The notes: a model not told the origin generated them from the letters alone. DNA of 64,000 bases from an uncultured Pelagibacteraceae bacterium (GCA_902539745.1 CACBKA010000004.1:1-64000), one strand, 5' to 3'; counted from the stretch's first letter, positions 1 to 11,646 are shown. Numbers and translations are program-made.

Positions 1-998
1 TTACTTATTTTACCTCTTTTGTCTATAAATTCCTTCTCGCCTCTTTTAATAAATTCAAGATTTTCATTTAAATGTTGTTTTGACCATTTTGTAATCATTT
101 CTTTAATTGAATCTTCTAAATTATAGAGAAACTTAAAACCGGTTTGCATTAATTTTTTATTTGAAAGCGTATATCCCAAATTTGGAGTTTCATCATTAGT
201 GACTTTGATTGATAATTTTGGATTAATTTTTTTACAAATCTCAGCAACCTCCTTGACGGTTTTAGACTCCTTTGTTAGATTAAAAGTTTCCTTATTCAGC
301 CTAGGATTTTCTGCCATAAACTTCATGCACCTGGCCACATCAATTAAGGGGACAAGACTCTTAATTTGTTTTCCTCCAGAAAATAAGTTTATAGTTCCAT
401 TTTGAGAAGCAATTTTAGAAAATAAATTTGGCATTATATTTATCCTCATTGTGTCAGTTGAGTATCCATAAACAGAACCAAGTCTTAGTATTACATAATT
501 TTTATTTGAAGATTTTATTTCGTTTTCATTTTGAACCTTACTCGAAGAATAAGCAAGAATTGGGCATGGTTTTTCATCCTCATGTATGTTCTCTTTGGTA
601 TTTTTTAATCCTTCATAAATGACATGTGTTGAGGGGAAAATAAGCTTACATTTATCATTAATTGAATTTATTACATTTCTTGTTCCCTCAATGGCTATGG
701 TTTTAATTTTTTCATCTTGTTCTTTGTTTGAGTCTTTTTTTACGTAAGCAACGTCTGTAATTCCTGCTAAATGATAAACAATGTCTGCGTCTTTAAGATT
801 TTCCTTTAAAAAATTTTTATCAAGCAAACCACCTTGATTAAATTCAATATTCCAATTTCTAAGTTGTGAAACTCTTTCAGATATAAATCGACTGTCTATT
901 GCAATTATAGAGTTATGCCAACTCTCACCAGAATAGATTTTACAAAGCTCTGTTCCTATGTAACCTAGTGCTCCTATTATAACTATCTTCTTTTTCAT
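1..998 (-). CDS. NAD-dependent epimerase/dehydratase (SDR superfamily), C-terminus runs off the left edge
   Basis: Translated by hand from CAT at 996-998: MKKKIVIIGALGYIGTELCKIY...; Rossmann GxxGxxG, YSSSK motif. Open at window edge, so missing from the ORF track. Confidence 0.85.
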   Translation of the reverse strand, partial: MKKKIVIIGALGYIGTELCKIYSGESWHNSIIAIDSRFISERVSQLRNWNIEFNQGGLLDKNFLKENLKDADIVYHLAGITDVAYVKKDSNKEQDEKIKTIAIEGTRNVINSINDKCKLIFPSTHVIYEGLKNTKENIHEDEKPCPILAYSSSKVQNENEIKSSNKNYVILRLGSVYGYSTDTMRINIMPNLFSKIASQNGTINLFSGGKQIKSLVPLIDVARCMKFMAENPRLNKETFNLTKESKTVKEVAEICKKINPKLSIKVTNDETPNLGYTLSNKKLMQTGFKFLYNLEDSIKEMITKWSKQHLNENLEFIKRGEKEFIDKRGKIS

Positions 999-1048
999 AA
1001 GATAAATAACAAGATAATAATTATATTAAATTGATTGATATTTAAAGG

Positions 1049-3427
1049 TTAGTGTCTGCTAGTGACTTCGTCTTTTTTTGCAGAGGCTTGGTCAATTTCT
1101 GCCCATTTAACAGGTTTTAGAGTTTTTGTTAAAGCATGTTTTAATACTTCGTCAACTGTGCTTACCGGTATTATATTTATACTTTTTTTAATAATCTCAG
1201 GTATCTCGGTTAGATCTTTTTTATTTTCATTTGGTATTAAAACAGTTTTTATTCCAGCTCTGTGTGCAGCTAATAATTTTTCTTTTAATCCTCCAATTTG
1301 TAAAACATTTCCTCTTAAAGTAACCTCGCCGGTCATGGCCACATCTTTGCTTACAGGAACTCCTGTTATTGAGGATATAATTGAAGTGGTTATAGCAATA
1401 CCAGCTGAAGGTCCATCTTTTGGTGTAGCTCCCTCTGGAACATGAATATGAAAATCTTTTTTCTCAAAAAATGGAGGGATAATTCCGTACTCCAAAGATT
1501 TAGATCTAACATAAGATTTAGCAGCTTTAACAGATTCTTGCATTACCTCACCAAGTTTACCTGTTATCTGCATCTTTCCTTTTCCTGGCATATTTACCGC
1601 TTCAATTTTTAAAATTTCTCCTCCTACTTCTGTCCAAGCAAGACCAGTTGCTACGCCAATTTTGTTCTCCTTTTCAATCTCGCCAAAATTAAACTTTTGA
1701 ATACCTAAGAAAGAACTTAGATCTGTTTCAGATATTTTCTTGTTAACTTTTTCTTTAGAGTCAATTTTTTTTACCATTTTTCTTGCAATCTTAGAAATCT
1801 CCCTCTCTAAATTTCTTACCCCGGACTCTCTAGTATAGTCTCTTATAATTTTTTTATTAACGTCTTCACTTATTTCCCACTCGTCTTTCTTAAGCCCGTT
1901 ATCTTCACTTTGTTTAGGTATTAAAAATTTCTGGGAAATATTGATTTTTTCATCCTCTGTGTAACCAGGAAGTCTTATAATTTCCATTCTATCAAGAAGT
2001 GGAGGCAAAATATTTAATGTATTTGCAGTGGTGACAAAAAGTACGTCGGATAAATCATAATCGACTTCTAAATAGTGATCGTTAAAAGTTTTATTTTGTT
2101 CAGGATCCAATGCTTCTAGAAGCGCTGAAGACGGATCACCTCTGTAATCACTACCGACTTTATCAATTTCATCTAATAAAAAAAGTGGATTACTAGTTCC
2201 AGCTTTTTTCATCATTTGAATAATTTTTCCTGGTAATGAACCTATATAAGTTCTTCTGTGACCTCTAATTTCAGCTTCATCTCGAATACCACCTAAAGAA
2301 ATTCTTACAAACTTTCTTCCTGTAGCTTTTGCAATTGATTTACCAAGTGAAGTTTTTCCTACACCTGGAGGTCCAACTAAACAAAGTATTGGTCCTTTGA
2401 GTTTTTCTATTCTTTTTTGCACAGCTAAATACTCAATGATTCTCTCTTTTACTTTAGCTAATCCATAGTGATCTTGGTCTAAAACTTTTTGCGCTGAATT
2501 TAAATCAGAAATAATTTTGCTTTTATTGCCCCATGGTAAATCAATCATCCAGTCAAGATAGTTTCTAACTACGGTTGCCTCAGCTGACATTGGGCTCATT
2601 CCTTTTAATTTTTTAAGTTCAGCCATACATTTATTTTGCGCTTCTTTAGGCATTTTAGCTTTAGCTATCGCCTTAGTTAAATTTGATATTTCATCCTTTC
2701 CATCTTCAATTTCGCCAAGTTCTTTTTGGATAGCTTTTAATTGTTCATTTAAATAATATTCTCTCTGAGTTTTTTCCATTTGGTTTTTAACTCTTCCTCT
2801 AATTCTTTTTTCCATGCTGATCACGCTTGTTTCTTTTTCAATTAACTCATATATTTTTTCCAGTCTCTTTTTTAAATCATTCATTTCAAGAAGAGCCTGT
2901 TTTTCAAATATTTGAATATTTAAATTTGAACAAATATTATCTGCAAGTTGATTAGCGTTTTTTAAGGATTTTAGTCCTTTAGTGAAATCAGAAACATCTT
3001 TTTTATTTAAGTTAGATAGTTTTTCGAATTTTTTTATTAAGTTTGAGGCAAAAACTTTATGTTCCTCGTTCTCTTTATCTGTCTCTATAATTTGGGTTTT
3101 ACAGCTAAGATATTTTTTGACATCATCCTCTATCTCTAATATTTTTACTCTTGCAAGACCCTCAACTAAAACTTTTACTGTACCGTCTGGTAATTTGAGT
3201 AATTGTAAAACTTTACTTAAACAGCCGTATGAATAAATGTCTTTTTCACCAGGGTCATCTACTTCTGAATTTTTTTGAGTAACCAGTACCACTGATTTAT
3301 CTGACTTCATGACCTCTTCCAACGCTTTGATAGATTTCTTTCTTCCAACAAATAAAGGTACGACTATTGATGGAAATATAACTATATCTCTTAAAGGTAA
3401 TAAAGGTTTTTTAGACTCTGATGTCAT
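1049..3427 (-). CDS. lon: ATP-dependent protease La (Lon)
   Basis: 792 aa; GPPGVGKTSLGKS Walker A; catalytic PKDGPSAGIA; Lon N-terminal domain. Confidence 0.98.
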   Translation of the reverse strand: MTSESKKPLLPLRDIVIFPSIVVPLFVGRKKSIKALEEVMKSDKSVVLVTQKNSEVDDPGEKDIYSYGCLSKVLQLLKLPDGTVKVLVEGLARVKILEIEDDVKKYLSCKTQIIETDKENEEHKVFASNLIKKFEKLSNLNKKDVSDFTKGLKSLKNANQLADNICSNLNIQIFEKQALLEMNDLKKRLEKIYELIEKETSVISMEKRIRGRVKNQMEKTQREYYLNEQLKAIQKELGEIEDGKDEISNLTKAIAKAKMPKEAQNKCMAELKKLKGMSPMSAEATVVRNYLDWMIDLPWGNKSKIISDLNSAQKVLDQDHYGLAKVKERIIEYLAVQKRIEKLKGPILCLVGPPGVGKTSLGKSIAKATGRKFVRISLGGIRDEAEIRGHRRTYIGSLPGKIIQMMKKAGTSNPLFLLDEIDKVGSDYRGDPSSALLEALDPEQNKTFNDHYLEVDYDLSDVLFVTTANTLNILPPLLDRMEIIRLPGYTEDEKINISQKFLIPKQSEDNGLKKDEWEISEDVNKKIIRDYTRESGVRNLEREISKIARKMVKKIDSKEKVNKKISETDLSSFLGIQKFNFGEIEKENKIGVATGLAWTEVGGEILKIEAVNMPGKGKMQITGKLGEVMQESVKAAKSYVRSKSLEYGIIPPFFEKKDFHIHVPEGATPKDGPSAGIAITTSIISSITGVPVSKDVAMTGEVTLRGNVLQIGGLKEKLLAAHRAGIKTVLIPNENKKDLTEIPEIIKKSINIIPVSTVDEVLKHALTKTLKPVKWAEIDQASAKKDEVTSRH

Positions 3428-3468
3428 ACTCTTAATATGGCAACTAAAATAGTTATTGCAAGGAAAAA

Positions 3469-4722
3469 TTATGCCGCGGATGTAGATTTGTTTTTTGAGT
3501 AACTAATAATAGGATCACTTTTGCCCTTAACTACAGATTTATCGATAGTCACTGAACCAACATTTTCCATGTCAGGTAAAGAGAACATTGTTTTAAGCAA
3601 TATTGATTCTAATATAGATCTTAGACCTCTCGCTCCTGTTTTTTTGCTAATAGCTTTTTTTGCTATTTCGCTTAAAGCTTCCTCTCTAAATTCTAATCGA
3701 ACATTTTCAAATTCAAACAGTCTTTTGTACTGCTTGGTAAGTGAGTTTTTTGGTTCTTTTAAAATTTTAATTAACGATTTTTCATCTAAATCATCAAGTG
3801 TAGTTACTATAGGCATTCTACCAACAAATTCAGGTATCAAACCATATTTAATCAAATCTTCAGGCTCAAGTTTTTTAATTAAATCTGAAACTTTATTTTC
3901 GTCTCTGCTTACAACTTTAGCTCCAAAACCTATGGAAGTTTCCTTGCCTCTTGCTTCAATTACTTTGTCAAGTCCAGCAAATGCGCCTCCACAAATAAAT
4001 AGTATGTTTGTGGTGTCTACTTGTAAAAACTCTTGCTGAGGATGTTTTCTTCCACCTTGTGGCGGAACACTTGCGACAGTTCCCTCCATAATTTTTAATA
4101 GAGCTTGCTGAACACCTTCACCTGAAACATCACGTGTAATTGAAGGATTTTCAGATTTTCTACTTATCTTATCTACCTCATCAATGTAAACAATTCCTCT
4201 TTGTGCTTTTTCCACGTTATAGTCTGCCGCCTGAAGTAGTTTTAAAATTATATTTTCAACATCTTCTCCTACATAACCAGCTTCTGTAAGTGTAGTTGCA
4301 TCGGCCATTGTAAACGGAACATCTAAGATTCTGGCCAGCGTTTGAGCAAGTAAAGTTTTACCACAACCTGTCGGTCCAACTAATAAAACATTTGATTTTG
4401 ATAATTCTAAATCTTTATTATTTTTTGACTCGTGATTTAATCTTTTGTAATGATTATGCACTGCAACTGATAAAACCTCTTTGGCATGCTTTTGCCCAAT
4501 TACATAATCATCCAACACTTTACAAATTTCTCTTGGAGTAGGAACTCCTTCGTCGCCTTTAAACAAAGAGCTTTTTGTCTCCTCTTTGATAATGTCCATA
4601 CAAAGTTCAACACACTCATCACAGATAAAAACTGTTGGGCCTGCAATTAGTTTTTTTACTTCGTGCTGACTTTTTCCACAAAAAGAACAATAAAGAATAT
4701 TTTTATTATTTTGTTCTGACAT
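3469..4722 (-). CDS. clpX: ATP-dependent Clp protease ATP-binding subunit ClpX
   Basis: N-terminal zinc finger [11 protein letters not shown]...[19 protein letters not shown]. Confidence 0.98.
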   Translation of the reverse strand: MSEQNNKNILYCSFCGKSQHEVKKLIAGPTVFICDECVELCMDIIKEETKSSLFKGDEGVPTPREICKVLDDYVIGQKHAKEVLSVAVHNHYKRLNHESKNNKDLELSKSNVLLVGPTGCGKTLLAQTLARILDVPFTMADATTLTEAGYVGEDVENIILKLLQAADYNVEKAQRGIVYIDEVDKISRKSENPSITRDVSGEGVQQALLKIMEGTVASVPPQGGRKHPQQEFLQVDTTNILFICGGAFAGLDKVIEARGKETSIGFGAKVVSRDENKVSDLIKKLEPEDLIKYGLIPEFVGRMPIVTTLDDLDEKSLIKILKEPKNSLTKQYKRLFEFENVRLEFREEALSEIAKKAISKKTGARGLRSILESILLKTMFSLPDMENVGSVTIDKSVVKGKSDPIISYSKNKSTSAA

Positions 4723-4800
4723 AACGAATCAATAACTAATTTTAAATCTAAGATGAAACTTTAGCAAGCGTAAGTTGTGCAAAACCCAAGATATTGTGTA

Positions 4801-5421
4801 TTATTTTCTTTTTTCAACAACAGAGTCTATAAGACCAAAGTCTTTTGCTTCCTGAGCCGTCATAAACTTATCTCTTTCCAAGGCTGCTGAAATATCTTTA
4901 ACGGACTTGCCGGTATGTTTCGAATAAATTTGATTTAACCTTTCTTTAAGAGACAAAATTTCTTTTGCATGAATTTGTATGTCAGTTGCTTGGCCTTGAA
5001 ACCCAGCAGATGGTTGGTGAACCATAATCCTTGAGTGAGGAAGTGAAAATCTTTTTCCTTTTTCCCCAGCTGCTAATAGAAAAGAACCCATCGAAGAAGC
5101 CTGTCCTATGCACAGCGTAGATACTGGTGATTTAATATATTGCATGGTGTCATAAATACCCAAACCTGAAGTCACTAAACCGCCAGGACTATTAATATAA
5201 AAATTTATTTCTTTTTTTGGATTTTCTGATTCTAAAAATAAAAGCTGAGCAGTTACAAGTGAAGCAACGCTATCATTTACAGGTCCGACTAAAAAAACAA
5301 TTCTCTCTTTTAAAAGTCTGGAATAAATATCAAATGCTCTTTCCCCTTTATTTGTCTGTTCGACAACCATTGGTATAAGTGTGTTCATTTGATCTTCAAA
5401 TTTTCGAATCATTGCAACCAA
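4801..5421 (-). CDS. clpP: ATP-dependent Clp protease proteolytic subunit ClpP
   Basis: [14 protein letters not shown] catalytic Ser motif, HSRIMVHQP; next to clpX. Confidence 0.97.
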   Translation of the reverse strand: MVAMIRKFEDQMNTLIPMVVEQTNKGERAFDIYSRLLKERIVFLVGPVNDSVASLVTAQLLFLESENPKKEINFYINSPGGLVTSGLGIYDTMQYIKSPVSTLCIGQASSMGSFLLAAGEKGKRFSLPHSRIMVHQPSAGFQGQATDIQIHAKEILSLKERLNQIYSKHTGKSVKDISAALERDKFMTAQEAKDFGLIDSVVEKRK

Positions 5422-5453
5422 TGTTATACCGTTTTGATAAAGTTTTTGCTATT

Positions 5454-6818
5454 TTATTTTTTTTTCTTAGGTGTTTTTTGTTTTTTTTGATCTTTTTTTG
5501 TCTCACTGGGCTTAAGTGATTTTGTATTTTCACTTATCTTTTTTAAGATCTCTTCAGCTTCTTTAGTGTTAACATTTTTTTTTTCGAGTTTTATTTTATT
5601 TTTAATTAATTCAACGACTTTTTCCTCATACAATGCACCTCTAAGAGAGGCAACTGCACTTTGATTATTCTTGTAATAATCAAGAACCATTTTTTCTTGC
5701 CCAGGCATACTTCTAAGTTGTTTTTGAATTTCACCTTGAATTTCACTTTCATTAACTTTTAAATTATTTTTTATACCAATCTCGTTCAAAATTAATCCAG
5801 TTTTAATTCTAGATTTAGCAAGTTTTAAATTTTCTTTTTTATTTTTTTCTAAATCTTCCTTTTTAATATTTTGATTAAGTAGCTTAACTTCTTGTTCAAC
5901 TAGGTTTTGTGGTAAGTCAACATCGTGATCTTTATCTAGTTGTTCAAGTATTTTTCTTTTGGTTATGGTCTCTAAAGTATTCTGGTATTGACTCTTAATT
6001 TGTTTCTTTATTAATTCTTTCAAATCGTTAAGATCTTTGGCGCCAAGTTTTTTTCCAAACTCATCATCAATTTTTGTTTCTATAGGTTTTTTTATATTTA
6101 AAATTTTACAATTAAAATTAGCCTGTTTATTAATTAAATCTTTTTTTGGAAAGTTTTCTGGTAATTTTACTGAAACCGATTTGCTTTGATTTATTTTTGT
6201 ACCAATAAGTTGTTCATCAAATCCTTTTATAAATAGATCCTTTCCTAAAACTAATTGAATATTTTTTCCTGTGTTACCTTCAAAATCTTTTCCGTCAACT
6301 TTTGCTACATAATCAAAAATAATTAAATCATTTTTTTCTGAAGATTGGTTGGTGCTTTTATCAGAAAAATTTTGTTGATTTTTTGCAATTTCCTTTAACC
6401 TTTTTTCTACAAGCTCATTCTCTACTTCTATCTCATAAGAGGTTGCTTTTATTTTATCTAGTGGTTTTAATTTAATATCAGGTAAGATATCAACTTCAAT
6501 TGTGTAGTCTAAATCTTTACCTTCACCAAAAGTTTTCAAATCTATTTTTGGTTGACCAGCAACCTTTATTTTATTTTCCTCTAAAGCTTTTGTTGAAGTT
6601 TCTTTTAACAACCCATCGATTACTTCTCCGTAAATTGCTTTTCCAAATTGATTTTTAATAACTTGAGGTGGTACTTTGCCAGGTCTGAAACCTTTAAGTT
6701 GCACTTTGTCTTTGAGTTCAACAAGTTTATCATCCATTTTTTTTTGAATAGTTTTTTTATCTACTAAAATAGACAAATTTACTTTTAAATTTTTTTTAGA
6801 GTTTATTTTTACTTTCAT
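5454..6818 (-). CDS. tig: Trigger factor
   Basis: MKVKINSKKNLKVNLSI..., RPGKVPPQVIKNQFG motif; start placed at CAT 6816-6818 because the longer ORF reads through a tRNA. Confidence 0.93.
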   Translation of the reverse strand: MKVKINSKKNLKVNLSILVDKKTIQKKMDDKLVELKDKVQLKGFRPGKVPPQVIKNQFGKAIYGEVIDGLLKETSTKALEENKIKVAGQPKIDLKTFGEGKDLDYTIEVDILPDIKLKPLDKIKATSYEIEVENELVEKRLKEIAKNQQNFSDKSTNQSSEKNDLIIFDYVAKVDGKDFEGNTGKNIQLVLGKDLFIKGFDEQLIGTKINQSKSVSVKLPENFPKKDLINKQANFNCKILNIKKPIETKIDDEFGKKLGAKDLNDLKELIKKQIKSQYQNTLETITKRKILEQLDKDHDVDLPQNLVEQEVKLLNQNIKKEDLEKNKKENLKLAKSRIKTGLILNEIGIKNNLKVNESEIQGEIQKQLRSMPGQEKMVLDYYKNNQSAVASLRGALYEEKVVELIKNKIKLEKKNVNTKEAEEILKKISENTKSLKPSETKKDQKKQKTPKKKK

Positions 6819-6823
6819 AATTT

Positions 6824-6908
6824 TGGTGGGCAAGAAGAGACTCGAACTCTTAAGCCTTGCGGCACTAGTTCCTAAGACTAGCGCGTATACCAATTCCGCC
6901 ACTTGCCC
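6824..6908 (-). tRNA. tRNA-Leu (anticodon UAG), CCA encoded
   Basis: Minus strand GGGCAAGTGGCGGAATTGGTATACGCGCTAGTCTTAGGAACTAGTGCCGCAAGGCTTAAGAGTTCGAGTCTCTTCTTGCCCACCA; anticodon stem CTAGT/ACTAG with loop CTTAGGA; GTTCGAGTC T-loop; long variable arm. Confidence 0.96.
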
Positions 6909-6939
6909 TTAATTATTTCAAAGGAACTTATAACAACTA

Positions 6940-8001
6940 TTACTTTCTTTCGAAACTATAAAGTAGGTAGTAAAATACTATATAAATTGAAATAAGAGAA
7001 AAGAACCAATACCTACAAATTACCCCGTTATCCTTAAAGAAAAGCGCTGGAACAATTAAACTTAAGTATGTCAGATTAATTAATATAGAGTTTAAATAAT
7101 TACAGTCTTTAAACTTTTGTGAATGCTCCAAATACAAATAAGACAACATGTGAAGATGATATCTATCGGGTTTAATTGGAGATTTTCTTGATAATATTTT
7201 TCTTAGAAAAGAGAAAAAAACTTCAAAAAATAAATAAAAAAGAAGTATAGAGAAGAAAAAAGAGGAAATATCTTGATTTAAATTATTTGTTTCAATGATA
7301 TTTAAAGCAACTAATGATCCAAATAAATAAGAACCAGAGTCTCCCATGAAAATTTTGGCTTTTGGAAAATTAAAAAGTAAAAATGATATTAAAATTACTA
7401 TTTGGCTAGCTATGATGATTGCCAAATTTTCATGCTTGTTCTCTAAATTTATGAATAAAAGTATTATGTTAATTATAAGTAAGTGTATTGCCAAAAGACC
7501 ATTAAAACCATCAATTAAATTTGATCCGTTAACAATAAAAAGAAAACATAGTAACACAAAAATAATAGAAAAAATGTCATTTTTAAGCCATGAGTTTAAA
7601 AAATTTAAATCAATAGAAGTAATATTAATTGAAAAATAAATCGTAAAAATTAATAAAATTATAATCATCAAAATGAGTCTATAAATAGGTTTAAAATTTA
7701 ATTTTACATCCTCAATAAAACCCATCGAAAACATTGCAAAAGTTAAAATCACATATTCAAAATTAACTTCATTAAATAACAAATAGTAAAATATAAAAAA
7801 TATTAAAAAAGATAATGATGCTGCTAGACCACCGCTTCTAGGAATTGATAGCGAATGAAAGGCTTGGGGCTTGTTAAAATCTTGATCGAGTAATATCCCA
7901 TTCCCTATTTTATTTGAGTATTTACTTATTAAAAGAAACACAAAAAAACTAATTAGAGAGATAATAGATAAAAGACTAAGAGATATATTTTCTGCTGGCA
8001 T
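6940..8001 (-). CDS. Polyprenyl-phosphate sugar-1-phosphate transferase, WecA/MraY-like (GT4)
   Basis: Multi-TM; LIDGFNGLLA, FMGDSGSYLFG and late HLH motifs. Confidence 0.88.
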   Translation of the reverse strand: MPAENISLSLLSIISLISFFVFLLISKYSNKIGNGILLDQDFNKPQAFHSLSIPRSGGLAASLSFLIFFIFYYLLFNEVNFEYVILTFAMFSMGFIEDVKLNFKPIYRLILMIIILLIFTIYFSINITSIDLNFLNSWLKNDIFSIIFVLLCFLFIVNGSNLIDGFNGLLAIHLLIINIILLFINLENKHENLAIIIASQIVILISFLLFNFPKAKIFMGDSGSYLFGSLVALNIIETNNLNQDISSFFFSILLFYLFFEVFFSFLRKILSRKSPIKPDRYHLHMLSYLYLEHSQKFKDCNYLNSILINLTYLSLIVPALFFKDNGVICRYWFFSLISIYIVFYYLLYSFERK

Positions 8002-8894
8002 TATTTATTTTGAATTCCTTTATTGGCTTTTTTTACCATAAAAATTCCTGAAATTATAATTATTAGAGATACCAATACCTTCCAAGTGATTTGTTCATCC
8101 ATAACAAGATACCCAAATATTATTCCAAAAATGGGTATTAAATAAGCAACTTGAGTTTGAAAGACCATTCCTGCTTTAGTTAAAATATGAAATCTTAATA
8201 GCCATGCAACTCCAGTTGCAAAGACACCAAGATAAATTAATGCAATCGTAGATTCTATAGATGGATTTAGATTTTTCCATGGTTCTTGATATATACAAAA
8301 TGGTGCTAAAAAGATTAATGACCACAAAATTGTTGATGTTGATACATTCTCATTTCCGTTATTCTTCAAATATTTTAATGTTAAAATTCCACCTACTACA
8401 TAAAATGTTGAACCACAAAGTATTACCATGACATAAAAAATATTGCTCTCAGATATAACTAATTTATCAAAAAATAAAAAAACTATACCTAAAAAACCAA
8501 TTGAAACACCGACAGATTTTAAAACATTTAACTTTTCATTTCTTGTAAAAAAGTGAGCTAACAAAGTCCCGCTTAAAGGGGTGGTGCTCATTAATATTGC
8601 TGACAAATAGCTATCTACAACGTTTGTGCCATATGCGATTAATATAAAAGGTATCGTTATATTAGTAAGTCCAACTAATGCATACATTTTCCAATCTTTT
8701 GAAAAAGCCAGAATTTTAATTTTTTTGTAATTACAATAAATAACTAAAGCAAGAAGAGCAAAAAATACTCTAACAAAAACTAAAGTAATTGGATCGTAAG
8801 TGTATGTAGCAATTTTAATATTAAAAAAAGCCGAGCCCCAAATTGCACCTAGCAAAATCAACAATAACACATCAATAGTTTTTGGTTCTCTCAT
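8001..8894 (-). CDS. EamA/DMT family transporter
   Basis: Multi-TM with two EamA-like halves, GAIWGSAFFNIKIA N-terminus. Confidence 0.9.
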   Translation of the reverse strand: MREPKTIDVLLLILLGAIWGSAFFNIKIATYTYDPITLVFVRVFFALLALVIYCNYKKIKILAFSKDWKMYALVGLTNITIPFILIAYGTNVVDSYLSAILMSTTPLSGTLLAHFFTRNEKLNVLKSVGVSIGFLGIVFLFFDKLVISESNIFYVMVILCGSTFYVVGGILTLKYLKNNGNENVSTSTILWSLIFLAPFCIYQEPWKNLNPSIESTIALIYLGVFATGVAWLLRFHILTKAGMVFQTQVAYLIPIFGIIFGYLVMDEQITWKVLVSLIIIISGIFMVKKANKGIQNK

Positions 8895-9733
8895 TTTTTT
8901 GCTAGCCTATCTAAACCTGATTGAATTCCTTTAATTAAATCCTCTGAGATTAAACCTTTACCATATTTTCTAGCAATGTCTCCATGTAACCAAGCTGCGG
9001 CTGCGGCTGCCTCAATTATTGACATTTTATTGTCTCCAACTAAACTTGCTATAATTCCAGCCAAAACATCTCCTGAACCAATTACAGCTAGTTCGCTAGA
9101 GGAGTGAGTATTTTTAATAATCTTTTTGTTTGATCCTATAAAAGTTGTATTTCCTTTTAATAATATATTTGATTTGCATAATTTTATAAATCTTAAAACC
9201 TTTTCCTTATCTTCTAAACTTGTTTTAATTGATGGGAAAAGTCTATGAAATTCTTTTTTGTGAGGAGTAATAAGCTTAAATTTATCAAGATACTTTAAAA
9301 GTTTTTTTGTTTTATGTTGAAATGAATTTAAAGCATCTGCATCTAAAATCACATATTTTATTTGTTTTAAAATTTCTTCAGTAAATTTCATGGTTTTAGA
9401 GTTGCTTCCCGCACCTGGACCAACTAATGCTACCGATGTTGTTTTTCTCTCTTTTTTAAGAAAACTCTTTAAATAAGATATATTATTAATTTCTACTTTG
9501 AGAACAGATGGAAACTTCAAAGATAGAGTTTTAATAGTTTCTTTCGTGCAAATAATTTTAACTGATCCAGCACCAACTCTTAAACAGGCCTCTGCAGCAA
9601 GAATAGTAGCGCCTATCATGTGCTTTTGACCGCCAAGAATAAGTACTCTCCCCCTCGAATATTTGTTACTAGATTTTTTTTTCCATGGAAATTTTTTAAT
9701 CCAAATTTTTGGTGTATTTTTAGTCAAATTCAT
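8891..9733 (-). CDS. nnrD: ADP-dependent NAD(P)H-hydrate dehydratase
   Basis: SRGRVLILGGQKHMIGATILAAEACLRVGAG, GPGAG, VIGSGDVLAGIIASL. Confidence 0.9.
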   Translation of the reverse strand: MNLTKNTPKIWIKKFPWKKKSSNKYSRGRVLILGGQKHMIGATILAAEACLRVGAGSVKIICTKETIKTLSLKFPSVLKVEINNISYLKSFLKKERKTTSVALVGPGAGSNSKTMKFTEEILKQIKYVILDADALNSFQHKTKKLLKYLDKFKLITPHKKEFHRLFPSIKTSLEDKEKVLRFIKLCKSNILLKGNTTFIGSNKKIIKNTHSSSELAVIGSGDVLAGIIASLVGDNKMSIIEAAAAAAWLHGDIARKYGKGLISEDLIKGIQSGLDRLAKK

Positions 9734-9850
9734 TCAATTAGGAATTGTATAATGTAAAAAATGCATAGCAGCCATATATATTTTTAGCATACTTGAAATG
9801 TAAAAATTTGGTAATGTAATTCGATTTTTCAAATAATTTAAAGGGAATTT

Positions 9851-11257
9851 ATGAGTGCCAGTTCAGTTAAGAAAATTATAAAAGACAAAGAGATTGAATA
9901 CGTAGACTTAAGGTTCACAGACCCAAGAGGAAAACTTCAACATGTAACTATGGATGCAACAGTAGTTGATGAGGACATGTTAAACGAGGGAGTTTTCTTT
10001 GATGGCTCGTCTATTGCCGGATGGAAAGCGATTAATGAGTCAGACATGATTTTAAAACCAGATTTATCAAGAACGGTGGTAGATCCATTTACATCGCATA
10101 ATACCCTTAATATATTTTGTGACATTCTTGATGCGATTAAAAAAGATCCTTACGAAAGGGATCCAAGAGGTACAGCAAAAAAAGCGGAAGAGTATTTAAA
10201 GAAAACAGGAGTGGGAGATAAAGCTTACTTCGGACCAGAACCAGAATTTTTTGTTTTTGATGATGTTAGATATTCAAATGATATGAATCATACGGGATTT
10301 CAAATTGATAGTTCTGAAGGTCCATATAACACTGGAAAAAAATATGAAAATGGAAATATGGGTCACAGACCAGGTATAAAAGGTGGTTATTTCCCAGTTC
10401 CACCCGTTGATAGCGCCCAAGATATGAGAAGTGAATATTTAAAAGCAATGAAAGATATGGGAATCAAAGTTGAAAAACATCACCATGAAGTTGCTCCGAG
10501 CCAACATGAGCTTGGAATGTATTTTGGAACATTAGTTGATCAAGCAGATAATCTTCAACTTTATAAGTACGCTGTGCACATGGTTACACACTCTTTCGGT
10601 AAGACGGCAACTTTTATGCCTAAACCAGTTAAAGGTGATAATGGTTCTGGTATGCACTGTCACCAGTCAATATGGAAGGGAAGTACTGCAGTATTTTCTG
10701 GAAATAAATATGCTGGTTTATCTGATACAGCATTACACTACATCGGAGGAATATTGAAACACGCCAGAGCTATAAATGCTTTCGCTAATGCAACAACAAA
10801 TAGTTATAAAAGATTAATACCAGGTTTTGAAGCGCCTGTACTATTGGCATACTCAGCAAGAAACAGATCTGCGTCATGTAGAATTCCAATTACACAAAGT
10901 AAAAAAGCTGCAAGATGTGAAGTTCGTTTCCCAGATGCAGCTGGAAATCCTTACTTAACATTTTCTGCATTATTGATGGCCGGTCTTGATGGAATTAAAA
11001 ATAAAATCGATCCAGGTAAATCTTTAGATAAAGATTTGTACGCTTTAAGTGAGTCTGAAGTTAAAAAAATTCCAACAGTTTGTGGTTCATTAAGAGAAGC
11101 TATGGAAAGTTTAGACAAAGATAGAAAATTTTTAACTCAAGGTAATGTTTTCACTGATGATCAAATAGATGCATATATAGCTCTTAAGTATGAAGAGATT
11201 TATAATTTTGAGCACACTCCACATCCAATGGAGTTTCAAATGTATTATAGTTGTTAG
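9851..11257 (+). CDS. glnA: Type I glutamine synthetase
   Basis: 468 aa; [37 protein letters not shown]-like aaaggg upstream. Confidence 0.98.
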   Translation: MSASSVKKIIKDKEIEYVDLRFTDPRGKLQHVTMDATVVDEDMLNEGVFFDGSSIAGWKAINESDMILKPDLSRTVVDPFTSHNTLNIFCDILDAIKKDPYERDPRGTAKKAEEYLKKTGVGDKAYFGPEPEFFVFDDVRYSNDMNHTGFQIDSSEGPYNTGKKYENGNMGHRPGIKGGYFPVPPVDSAQDMRSEYLKAMKDMGIKVEKHHHEVAPSQHELGMYFGTLVDQADNLQLYKYAVHMVTHSFGKTATFMPKPVKGDNGSGMHCHQSIWKGSTAVFSGNKYAGLSDTALHYIGGILKHARAINAFANATTNSYKRLIPGFEAPVLLAYSARNRSASCRIPITQSKKAARCEVRFPDAAGNPYLTFSALLMAGLDGIKNKIDPGKSLDKDLYALSESEVKKIPTVCGSLREAMESLDKDRKFLTQGNVFTDDQIDAYIALKYEEIYNFEHTPHPMEFQMYYSC

Positions 11258-11259
11258 AA

Positions 11260-11646
11260 ATGAAAAAAATTTTTCTATTAATCCTTTTGGCGAGCTTTAT
11301 AACAATCTCATCTTTCGCCGCCGGTCATATAACTAAAGCGCAAAAAGAAAATACCATCGAATGTCTTGGTCATTATACCGCAACAGCTGTATTACCAGCA
11401 GATACTGTTGAAGTTAAAGATATTGAGATTGCTCTAGCTGCATCTAAAGTAATCCGAGAATACCTTAACAAAGAAGGTATTAAAAATGATGAAATAAACA
11501 AAGGAATGAACGTTTACGTAGATAAAGTTTACGGTAAACCTTTTAATAAAGAAAAGAACAGTGAATGTAATAAGTTTATTTACAAACTTATCCCGGGATC
11601 AGAACAACAAATAGAAAAATTATCTAGAACTATTTACCAGGGCTAA
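11260..11646 (+). CDS. Small predicted secreted protein of unknown function
   Basis: N-terminal signal peptide MKKIFLLILLASFITISSFAAG; start moved from 11251 to the MKKI Met. Confidence 0.65.
   Translation: MKKIFLLILLASFITISSFAAGHITKAQKENTIECLGHYTATAVLPADTVEVKDIEIALAASKVIREYLNKEGIKNDEINKGMNVYVDKVYGKPFNKEKNSECNKFIYKLIPGSEQQIEKLSRTIYQG

Noticed and set aside
199-622. Two plus-strand ORFs near the left edge
   Set aside because: Lie opposite the open minus-strand epimerase frame (1-998), which has clear SDR motifs.
1062-1445. Plus-strand 127-aa ORF opposite lon
   Set aside because: Antisense shadow of a well-supported Lon coding frame; composition is that of a reverse-complemented coding sequence.
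3521-4039. Plus-strand 172-aa ORF opposite clpX
   Set aside because: Fully antisense to ClpX; Ser/Leu/Phe-rich shadow ORF with no domain.
9734-9850. Riboswitch upstream of glnA
   Set aside because: 117-bp AT-rich divergent spacer without convincing paired helices; probably just promoters.
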